A stretch of 64,000 nt of DNA from Numida meleagris (lineage: Eukaryota; Chordata; Aves; Galliformes; Numididae): the NCBI RefSeq assembly GCF_002078875.1, contig NC_034411.1, positions 3,828,444-3,892,443 on the forward strand, given 5' to 3'. Each line of letters begins with the position of its first letter. Position 1 is the stretch's first letter. Below, in pieces: positions 38,101 to 44,100 of the stretch. The notes beneath the pieces were generated by a model. That model was given only the letters and a program-made list of their open reading frames with translations. It was not told where the DNA came from and ran no database searches. The translations under genes and the position numbers were made by a program.

Positions 38101-40628
38101 CACTAAGGGTAACTCACAAACTTGACTGAGGAGTCTGTGTGAGAACTGGCACCACACAGAACAGAGCACAGCCATCTCCACACCAACACTAAACAAGGTC
38201 ACCGCAGAACCAAGTCTCTCATGTCAGCACGGTCCTCTACTCAGTGTAATTAACCATCCTTCAAAGGGTGGTGTGCTCCCCATCCCTTATTCTCTTTGAA
38301 TCCATTAAATTTGGATTCCATCTTGTGAAACAGCAAAACTTGATTGCAAAAGGTAAGAAATTAGAACTTCTGTTCCCTTACAAGGAGAAAGACATCACAG
38401 CAAGGCCTCCACCTCCTGGATAAATGCTCTGCTTGACAGCAGAGCAAAAACCTGGGTAGGTTTTTGAATGAAAAATGATGATAATAGAAATAGCTCATGC
38501 TGCTCCCATTGACTATGCAATACATTTGAGATGTTTTGCTTGTGTCTGGCAAAGAACTTGCATTCCCTAATGGCCTCTGCCAGGATTACTGTTATCTTAT
38601 GTCACTATAATGGCAAAAGCACAGGTCCTCATGAACTTCCTGAGGGTTTACTAAGGAATCTGATCATCACCTTCCTCAGCTTGAGTGCGCCAGCTCCACC
38701 AGAAAGAGATTTTAGATGCCTATGCATGTTTTTTTATACATGAGCTTTAAATGAAAAAAAAAAAATCAACTAAAATAATACAGTTTACTTACAGTGCATT
38801 TGTTGTTAACATAGTTTTTATTTAAGAATGATTCCCAGTCGGACTGATCAGTGATATTCCAATTTGGATAGTCGAGAAAGATGGCGTGGGCTATAGCCTC
38901 ATCTTTCTCATTGCAGAGTGTCAGAGCAAAAGTCGATTTTTCTCTGTGAAAACAATTTAATTTTGCAGAACTTGAAGAAACTACACAAAAGCACATGGGA
39001 GATTTACACTTAATAATCAGGTAGCGTTCTAAAAATATTGAGAACAGATACAAAGGCTGTTATAAGGTTTAATTATTTAACAAAAGTGAGTGGTTTTTTT
39101 TGTTTGTTCTGATGTTTTGTTTTTCATACACGCGTATGTGAATTTCTTCAAAGACAAGCTTCTTGCATGTCTCAGCTATTTAAATATATATGCAATTAAC
39201 AAAATTCTTCAGGATTTCTACGAAGTGTTTACAAATGCTTGTGGTTTGTGCCTTCACATCACTGGCATTTTTGCAGAGGAAGGGAACTCCTCATAAAGCA
39301 AGTTTTATATTATTTTCTCCTTCTCTTCAAAATTTCATCCCCTTTCCTCCCCAACGAATTATTGTTTGCAAATGGAAAAAGTAAAGATCACTAGAAGTAT
39401 TATTGAAGAGCTTCAGTCACCTCTCTTTCTCTTTCAGTTTTCAAGTTTTCCAGACTCAAACCCTACATGTACATGTACTCACCCACAGTGAGTAGCACTA
39501 CTGATTATAACTCAGCTTGTTAGAATGTCACCATGCTTAAAAGTGCTCCAAGGGTCAGGCTCAATAAAACTTTATTACCCACAGCCTACCTTGACATTAT
39601 TGCTTCAATTTCAAATGGTTATTTATTTGATTCTGATATTGTAACAGCTCACGAATTTTTCAAATCCTGAATTACTACTTATTTAGTATGCAAGATGTTT
39701 CATCTTCTTCATATTTTTCTTCGTACATCTGTTTGCAGCAAATAGCTGGTATTTGGGGTATCTGCCATTAAGAACAAGTGGAAAAAACCTACATGACCTA
39801 GTGGTATTTCACACAGTTTGTCTATATCTGTTGTTCATCTCTTCATAGAAAGATGAAATGATGAACACTTTCTGCATTAACTCCAGTAACAGACGGCTTC
39901 TGCCACCAGTCACTTTTCTGAAGGTTTTACCATGCAAGCAGCTAGGACACAGATAGGACACATTTTGGCAGCTTGGAGGTAGGAAAGGTTCTCTTTCATT
40001 AAGGAAAAAAAGACAAAGATTTAGACATACACAAGAAAAAAAACCAGAACAATTGTGACCGCACAGTGATTAAAACCCCTAATCCCTGCCCCTCTAATTC
40101 TACCACTCACCAGTGGACAGAAAGGAATCTGTTAGATAGAGCCAGGTACTGACAGCCAGTGCTGGATCCTCATGGTTCCACATGGTTTCTCATGGTTTAA
40201 CAGCCAAGAATATTTCATCCTAACTTTTATAAAGAGGAAGCTGTCTGAAGCCAGATCCTCTCCACTGGACCAACCGCAGTGACCCAAGCATGCACAAAGT
40301 CTTGCATGTGTGAAGCAGAAAAGAGGGGAAAGCAGATTTCCTTTCCCTTTTTGTGAACTGCATAAGAAGTCATTATGCCACACCACAGAAATGCTCATAA
40401 TGTTTTCTGGCATCTTAAATATAACATAATTCCTTGAAGTTTCTTGCAAGAACAGCAAGACAAGCACCAAAATAGTGTTACTTACAAAAGATATGCTACA
40501 TCAATCCTTCCAAAAATGTCTTCTGTAAAATGGGTAAAGAGGCCAACAAAAGCAGAAACATCATGTGCCTCTGTCCTTCTGGTGTGGACCACTTCTGTAT
40601 GTCCTCTCAAAGAGGTTATCGTCGTCAT
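4989..40628 (-). CDS. CFAP61: CFAP61, cilia- and flagella-associated protein 61 (5' half, coding exons for residues 1-620)
   Basis: Coding exons in order: 40628-40486, 38943-38793, 36827-36751, 36025-35958, 35117-34991, 29421-29289, 27451-27298, 20201-20110, 19168-18981, 15352-15313, 13809-13670, 10115-9989, 9162-9085, 7889-7683, 5123-4989. They sum to 1860 nt, exactly 620 codons, with every phase matching across the splices. The peptide aligns by eye with the N-terminal half of vertebrate CFAP61 (about 1240 residues), with conserved blocks such as [33 protein letters not shown] and [18 protein letters not shown]. In the family, CFAP61 belongs to the calmodulin- and spoke-associated complex at the base of radial spoke 3 in motile axonemes and is needed for sperm flagella. 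No signal peptide or membrane segment is seen. The start has the initiator 8 nt into exon 2, with G at -3. The C-terminal half, related to nucleotide-disulfide oxidoreductases, must lie left of position 1; no later exon was found in 1-4988. The identity is confident; the exact isoform is not. Confidence 0.95.
7683..7889 (-). CDS. CFAP61: CFAP61 exon 15 (residues 507-575)
   Basis: The acceptor is TATTTTCCAG and the donor GTAAGA. It encodes the strongly conserved [37 protein letters not shown] and YYPIYPQ motifs. It is phase 0 at both ends. The following 2559-nt intron has nothing recognised. Confidence 0.96.
9085..9162 (-). CDS. CFAP61: CFAP61 exon 14 (residues 481-506)
   Basis: This 78-nt exon has acceptor CCTTGCAG and donor GTAAAT. 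It encodes [20 protein letters not shown] and VVRDEM, nearly identical in pattern to mammalian CFAP61. It is phase 0 at both ends. The next intron is 1195 nt with nothing recognised. Confidence 0.95.
9989..10115 (-). CDS. CFAP61: CFAP61 exon 13 (residues 438-480)
   Basis: The acceptor is TTTAATAG after a long T-run, and the donor is GTGAGT. It encodes [20 protein letters not shown] then [20 protein letters not shown] and DP, colinear with the INIRFA and LNKSILEDL segments of the family. It ends in phase 0. The next intron is 826 nt with nothing recognised. Confidence 0.94.
13670..13809 (-). CDS. CFAP61: CFAP61 exon 12 (residues 392-438)
   Basis: The acceptor is CGTTTTCAG and the donor GTGAGT. 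It encodes [20 protein letters not shown] then SFVRVAP and [11 protein letters not shown], colinear with the family. It ends with AA of a lysine codon. The following 3554-nt intron (10116-13669) holds only short A and T runs and no recognised gene. Confidence 0.94.
15313..15352 (-). CDS. CFAP61: CFAP61 exon 11, 40-nt small exon (residues 378-391)
   Basis: The acceptor is GTTACAG and the donor GTACGT. It encodes [13 protein letters not shown], matching the LDFMNFVFSLFS segment expected between the YETR and DKDF blocks. It is too small for ORF finders, but phase and homology place it firmly. The 1503-nt intron after it has nothing recognised. Confidence 0.9.
15895..16462 (+). mobile_element. 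Internally deleted mariner element
   Basis: It is bounded by imperfect inverted termini: left ATGCTCCAGAAGTAATGCC, right reading inward as GCTGCTCCAAAAGTAATGT. Inside is an open stretch from the mariner transposase N-terminus ([20 protein letters not shown], then [20 protein letters not shown]) fused to a C-terminal fragment (LIHCW, then ANGGDY). The catalytic middle is absent, so it cannot be autonomous. Confidence 0.88.
17490..18735 (+). mobile_element. Diverged CR1 ORF2 remnant (endonuclease-RT region), plus orientation
   Basis: Translations with frameshifts give CR1 ORF2 patterns in order: [85 protein letters not shown] and a fragment resembling GVPQGS. Many stops and indels show it is dead. 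It lies in CFAP61 intron 10. Confidence 0.85.
18981..19168 (-). CDS. CFAP61: CFAP61 exon 10 (residues 316-378)
   Basis: The acceptor is ATTATTGCAG and the donor GTAAGT. It starts [16 protein letters not shown] and ends with the conserved [20 protein letters not shown] and EKYETR. It ends in phase 2. The following 3628-nt intron contains a diverged CR1 ORF2 remnant and a deleted mariner. Confidence 0.93.
20110..20201 (-). CDS. CFAP61: CFAP61 exon 9, acidic linker (residues 285-315)
   Basis: The acceptor is ATTATTCAG and the donor GTAATA. It encodes an acidic, Ser/Gln-rich stretch ([20 protein letters not shown] then [11 protein letters not shown]). This corresponds in position to the poorly conserved acidic linker of mammalian CFAP61. 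Sequence identity there is low, so the exon is supported mainly by phase, splice sites and position. The 941-nt intron after it shows nothing recognised. Confidence 0.82.
21020..21245 (+). mobile_element. CR1 ORF2 fragment
   Basis: The translated stretch [20 protein letters not shown] resembles the CR1 ORF2 endonuclease end (TRGEVLLDLVLTN type). It is short and strongly decayed. It lies in CFAP61 intron 8. Confidence 0.65.
24543..25844 (-). mobile_element. Near full-length mariner element, inactive, minus orientation
   Basis: The inverted termini are ACTGAAAGTAATGCCTCC on the left and, read inward from the right, AGCTGCTCCAAAAGTAATGC. The minus strand encodes the transposase C-terminus [20 protein letters not shown] then [20 protein letters not shown], including the region of the last catalytic Asp. 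Further N-terminal blocks are broken by stops and frameshifts up to about 25.7 kb. Its size (about 1.3 kb) fits a whole mariner of the chicken Galluhop type. Confidence 0.9.
25848..25965 (-). mobile_element. CR1 fragment, minus orientation
   Basis: The plus strand reads CTTGTTGAACTTCATGAGG and then CTGTCCAGGCCACCCTGGA, typical reversed CR1 sequence. It directly abuts the right end of the mariner, so the mariner may have landed in or beside it. Confidence 0.75.
27298..27451 (-). CDS. CFAP61: CFAP61 exon 8 (residues 234-285)
   Basis: The acceptor is ATTTCAG. The exon encodes [20 protein letters not shown] followed by [20 protein letters not shown], matching the [11 protein letters not shown] region of the family. 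The donor is GTATCCATA, which lacks a +5 G and fits the minor (U12) class; see findings. It ends one base into a codon. Confidence 0.93.
29289..29421 (-). CDS. CFAP61: CFAP61 exon 7 (residues 189-233)
   Basis: The acceptor is CTTTTAG and the donor GTCAGT. It encodes [20 protein letters not shown] and then [12 protein letters not shown] and [12 protein letters not shown], all easily aligned to the family. It ends in phase 0. The following 1837-nt intron (27452-29288) contains no recognised element. Confidence 0.95.
29840..29933. repeat. Polypyrimidine tract, (CTTTC)n-like
   Basis: About 94 nt almost purely of C and T on the plus strand, built of degenerate CCTTT/TCCTT units with few purine interruptions. 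It lies in CFAP61 intron 6. Confidence 0.85.
30215..30320 (-). mobile_element. CR1 fragment, minus orientation
   Basis: The plus strand reads CAGTTTGAAACCATTCCCCC then CTTGCCTTACCGCTATC and CTCCCTCCTGTTCACAACCT, the usual reversed CR1 3' region. It is truncated abruptly at the GC-rich patch. Confidence 0.75.
30321..30505. other. Isolated GC-rich, CpG-dense patch inside CFAP61 intron 6
   Basis: About 185 nt of high GC with many CpGs stands alone in AT-rich intron sequence next to a CR1 fragment. The minus strand has an open frame across it (30583-30275) with proline/arginine-rich residues, but no family is recognised. It may be an orphan CpG island or inserted DNA. Confidence 0.5.
31784..32076 (+). 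mobile_element. Short internally deleted mariner (MITE-like)
   Basis: The left terminus GACTGCTCCAAAAAGAAATG and right terminus GGAGGCATTACTTTTAGAG flank about 290 nt. The interior matches parts of the mariner ends, including a C-terminal remnant ([13 protein letters not shown], ANGGDYVEK). It is non-autonomous and related to the other two copies in the window. Confidence 0.85.
34371..34391. repeat. Short (AAAG)n microsatellite
   Basis: About five AAAG units in CFAP61 intron 6. Confidence 0.7.
34991..35117 (-). CDS. CFAP61: CFAP61 exon 6 (residues 147-189)
   Basis: The acceptor is CACTCACAG and the donor GTAATG. It encodes the region ending [17 protein letters not shown], a highly conserved CFAP61 motif. 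It ends in phase 2. The following 5.6-kb intron holds a mariner derivative, a CR1 fragment beside a GC-rich patch, a pyrimidine tract and a short AAAG run, each listed separately. Confidence 0.94.
35958..36025 (-). CDS. CFAP61: CFAP61 exon 5 (residues 124-147)
   Basis: This 68-nt exon has acceptor TTGTCCAG and donor GTAAGA. It completes the split arginine codon and encodes [20 protein letters not shown], matching the hydrophobic IPEL segment of the family. It ends with the first base of a glutamate codon. The next intron is 840 nt with nothing recognised. Confidence 0.92.
36751..36827 (-). CDS. CFAP61: CFAP61 exon 4 (residues 99-124)
   Basis: This 77-nt exon has acceptor TATTGTAG and donor GTGAGT. 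It encodes [20 protein letters not shown] and then SQEIV, matching the segment that follows the DYPNWN block in the family. It ends in phase 2 with AG of an arginine codon. The next intron is 725 nt with nothing recognised. Confidence 0.93.
38793..38943 (-). CDS. CFAP61: CFAP61 exon 3 (residues 48-98)
   Basis: The acceptor is TTTTCACAG and the donor GTAAGT. The exon encodes [20 protein letters not shown] followed by IFLDYPNWN, one of the most conserved CFAP61 blocks. It ends in phase 0 at NNKCT. The following 1965-nt intron (36828-38792) shows no recognisable element. Confidence 0.94.
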
Positions 40629-40636
40629 CTCAGGAA
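40486..40636 (-). CDS. CFAP61: CFAP61 exon 2, containing the start codon (residues 1-48)
   Basis: The acceptor ends TTGCAG just before TTCCTGAG, and the initiator ATG is at 40628-40626. The peptide begins [15 protein letters not shown] and ends IDVAYLL, the usual CFAP61 N-terminus. The donor is GTAAGT, phase 2. Open frame upstream of the acceptor runs into intron 1 and a CR1 tail, so it is not coding. The following 1542-nt intron holds nothing I recognise. Confidence 0.93.
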
Positions 40637-40685
40637 CTGCAACAAAAAGAAGGAAAACATTGCTGGTTCTGGCAGATCCTGCTGC

Positions 40686-40790
40686 AATCACAGAATCATT
40701 AAGGCTGGAAAAGACCACTAAGATCAACAAGTCCAACCATCAACCCATCCCCACCATACCCCTAACTGTGTCCCTCAGTGCCACATCTCC
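40686..40790 (-). mobile_element. CR1 3'-tail fragment in CFAP61 intron 1
   Basis: The plus strand reads CACAGAATCATTAAGGCTGG and then AAAGACCACTAAGATCA, CAACCCATCCCCACCAT and CCTCAGTGCCACATCT: the reversed CR1 terminus. It sits only about 50 bp from the exon 2 acceptor. Confidence 0.9.
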
Positions 40791-40916
40791 TGCCCAAAGC
40801 TGCTCGCGCCCCGACCTCCACGCCGCAAGGGGGCGCGATTCACGGACGAAGCGGAAAGCGCGGCGGCCGGAGGAGTGCGAGGGCGCTGAGAGCCGCCGGC
40901 CGCACCGGGCACTCAC

Positions 40917-41000
40917 CGCCCCGCTACCCAGAGCCGCGACAGACGGCGCCGAGCTTTCCCCCACCTCACTCCGCTCCACCGCTACCGGGGACGCACCGCC
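40917..41000 (-). promoter_or_regulatory. CFAP61: Predicted non-coding first exon of CFAP61 (3' end 40917; 5' end uncertain)
   Basis: The minus strand carries GGCG followed by GTGAGT, a strong donor whose last exonic base is 40917, inside the GC-rich promoter and 280 nt before the exon 2 acceptor. A short untranslated exon is therefore likely. The transcription start is not visible; I place it between the donor and the X-box-like site at 41001-41014. Inference only. Confidence 0.5.
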
Positions 41001-41014
41001 GTTACTCTGGCAAC
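41001..41014. promoter_or_regulatory. RFX X-box-like motif in the divergent promoter
   Basis: GTTACTCTGGCAAC has one perfect RFX half-site (GGCAAC) and a second half GTTACT that differs by one base from GTTNCC, with the normal 2-bp spacing. X-boxes are typical of motile-cilium gene promoters. It lies 373 bp upstream of the CFAP61 start codon and 66 bp upstream of CRNKL1's. Confidence 0.6.
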
Positions 41015-41076
41015 AACGCGCGCCGGCGCTACGTGAGGTCAGAGGTTGTGGGGCGGAGCTGGCGCGGAGAGGCGAC

Positions 41077-41085
41077 AAGATGGCG
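41077..41085 (+). promoter_or_regulatory. YY1-like element overlapping the CRNKL1 start codon
   Basis: AAGATGGCG matches the core YY1 site AAGATGGCGGC often found at 5' ends of housekeeping genes, here including the initiator ATG. It also gives a strong start context, with A at -3 and G at +4. Confidence 0.5.
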
Positions 41086-41127
41086 TCTACGGCGGCCGGA
41101 AAGCAGCGCATCCCCAAAGTGGCTAAG
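41080..41127 (+). CDS. CRNKL1: CRNKL1 exon 1 coding part (residues 1-16)
   Basis: [16 protein letters not shown], donor GTGTGC, phase 0. The 5' untranslated start is within the GC-rich promoter and is not precisely visible. Intron 1 (1219 nt) is largely a CR1 copy. Confidence 0.93.
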
Positions 41128-44100
41128 GTGTGCGGCGGCCTGTGTGCTGCGGGGCTGCGTAGGGTTGGTGTGGAGTGTGTGGCCCGAGCGGCTGGCTGCG
41201 CCGGGCCCTGTGCTTGTCTGGGCGACCTCGGCCCCTGGAGCGGCCTGGTGGGGCGGCTCCCAGCGGGCCGGAAAGCCGGCGCCCAGGGCCGTGTCCCCCG
41301 CAATGTCTCCCGGCTGCGGCACTGTGTACCCCGCAATGTCTCCCGGCTGCGGCACCGTGTGCCCGAAGGCGGTCCGAGGGCCGCAGCGTGTCCCGGTCCG
41401 CTCACGCTGCCATGCTCTGATTTCTCGGTTGGGAGGAAGTGTTGATCTGCCTGAGAGCAGGAAGGCCAGACAGGGGGATTTGGATAGGATGGACCTCTGG
41501 GCTGAGGCTGATAGGATGAGCTTCACCAAGACCAAATGTCGCATGCTGCTCTTTGGATGCGACAGCCCCACACAGCACTGCAGCCTTGGGGCAGTAGATG
41601 CTGAGCTGCATGGAGATAAAGGCTGTGGGGCTGTGAGCTGACAGCCGGCTGAATGTGAGCCAGCAGTGTGCCCAGGTGGCCACGAAGGCCAACAGCACCT
41701 GGCTTGTGTCAGTGGGAGCGCGGCCAGCAGGAGCAGGAGGTGACCGTCCCTCCGCACTGGCACTGGTGAGGCCGCACCTCGAGTGCTGCGCTCAGTGCTG
41801 GGCCCTCGCTGCAAGAAAGGCACCGAGGCCCTGGAGCGTGTCCAGAGAAGGGCAGCGGAGCTGTGAGGGCTCTGGAGCACAAGTGTGATGGGGAGACCTC
41901 ATCGCTCTCTGCAACGACCTGAAAAGAGGCTGTGTGAGGTGGGGTTGGCCTTTGCTCCCAGGGAACAGCGATAGGATGAGAGGGGATGGCTTCACGTTGT
42001 GCCAGGGGAGGTTCAGGTTGGGTGTTAGGAGCAGTTTCTTCTCCAAAAGAGTGGTGATGCCCTGGCACAGGCTGCCCAGGGAGGTAGTAGAGTCACTGTC
42101 TCTGGAGGTGAACTATGGAGATGTGGCACTGAGGGACGTGGTTATTGGGCATGGTGGGGATGGGTTGGTGGTTGAATTTGGTGATCTTATTGGTCTTTTC
42201 CAACCTTTTTGATTCTGTGATTCTTAGTGAACTTCCTGATCCCCATCTGCTGGGCAGCGGCTGTGGTGCCTTCTATACTCATCCTGATGGGGTTTTTTAG
42301 TTTTGCACTGGAATTGGAAAACAAACCAAATGTCCTCGCTTTGCAGGTGAAAAACAAAGCACCCGCAGAAGTTCAGATCACAGCAGAGCAGCTTTTAAGA
42401 GAAGCAAAGGAGAGAGAGCTTGAGCTTCTTCCACCACCTCCTCAGCAGAAGATCACAGATGTTGAAGAGCTAAATGACTATAAGCTACGGAAAAGGAAGG
42501 TAAAGGGGGAAAAAAAAACAAGTTTGACACTTCTATAACGTGCTGAAATTCAGTATTTTCTAAATATAAACAAAGGGTTCTTCGTGTTATTACTTGATCA
42601 GTTTTTAGGTTAATAATTCTTAAAAAAAACAACAGCACTTTTCATTGAAAATGTGTTATTTTCATGCAAAAAGTTATGAATGTATATTGTTTAACAAAAC
42701 ACATGATATCGGGTCACTGCATTCAATATGTTTGTACCATTGCAAGGGTAATTACATTAATGATTTATATGCAGTTTCTTACTCACCACTAATATCATCC
42801 CAGTATGACATAACATCAGCAATCTTTGTTAGTGCTGGTAGTTTTTCCATCTCAACTGTTTTAAATAAAAAAGCATACAACCATACTGTTTTTACAAGTG
42901 GTATTTCTGTCCTGTATAGTTATGCTATTATGGGGCATGCATTGGAACAAATTTCTATACTTGTGTTTATGTTTTGATGGTTGTCCAGAAAAATAACCAT
43001 TTTATATATACACCCAAAATCTCAGAAATATATATATAAATATATATATATATTTATATATATTTTATATTATATTATATATATACACAACATTATATTA
43101 TATATATTATATATATATTTTATATATATTATATATATAATATTATATATATACAACATTATATATATAATATAATATATTATAATATAATATAATTATA
43201 ATATAATATATATATAACATTATATATATAATATAATATAAAATATATATATAAATATATATATATATAAATATATATATATTTTATATATATATATATA
43301 TTTTCCTTCCTTATTTAAATAAGAGGTGCTTGCTTTGTGCAAACTTTACAGTTTTGTTCTGCATTTTTCTTCAATAATTTCTGTCCTGGATCAAAAGAAA
43401 GTAAAGCAAGTGTATTCTTAATGATGAATTTGAAATGTTTTCAGCTAGACTTACTCAGTTATTTTTTAGATACAGCCAGTGTCTAAAGATGGTTTAGTGA
43501 TCTAAAGGTGGGTTTTTTTTTTTTGAGGTTATTTTTAATCTCTTGTTTGAATGGCAGTAACAAGCCACCACGTGTTAACTGTGTCAAACCATGTTTAGCT
43601 GTGATTTATATACTGATAGTATTGATCCTGACAGTAGCCAAATGCAACACTGGAGATATTGTCACCATTGCACTGAACTGCGAAGTTTGTCTAGCACATT
43701 TGATGCCAGAATACTAAATCCAGGGAATAATCATAAGGTATCTTGCTTTAATGAAGACTGTAGAATGTTGCACACACGTCAAAGTAAACTCATGCTGGTG
43801 CATCCAGATATATTCAGGATTGTGCAATAATTGGATTCCGTCTTTCCAGATGATATTGCTGTTGAAACAGCTAACCAGGAAACTGAAAAATAAAAGTCCA
43901 GTTTTAGTGCAGTTAGTTATTACCCTATCAGTATTCCAGGTATCAGCTTGCAGGAACTCAGATTTAGTGCTAATCTGTGTGACAATCAACATTTTTATCT
44001 GCTCCATTATGCAGTTTTTAGGAAGTGTTGTATTGAGTCAATATTGTTACTGCTACATGTAACACATAATTCATTCTAATAATAATAATCTGTAAACTAT

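Larger units (their letters stand above)
40790..41420. promoter_or_regulatory. CpG-rich bidirectional promoter, CFAP61 / CRNKL1
   Basis: About 0.6 kb of GC-rich, CpG-dense DNA separates and overlaps the two divergent 5' ends, in sharp contrast to the AT-rich flanks. It contains a GC box at 41050-41056, an X-box-like site at 41001-41014, a YY1-like AAGATGGCG over the CRNKL1 start, and a minus-strand splice donor at 40917. No TATA box is evident. The same divergent gene pair is known in mammals, which supports a shared promoter. Confidence 0.85.

Noticed and set aside
40444..41445. 333-codon plus-strand open frame across the promoter
   Set aside because: It runs antisense through CFAP61 exon 2, a CR1 tail and the GC-rich promoter into CRNKL1 exon 1 and intron 1. 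GC-rich DNA lacks stops, and only the [16 protein letters not shown] part is real.
41029..41880. 283-codon minus-strand open frame
   Set aside because: It lies over the CpG-rich CRNKL1 5' end and the antisense of a CR1; there is no protein similarity beyond low-complexity Ala/Pro/Arg.
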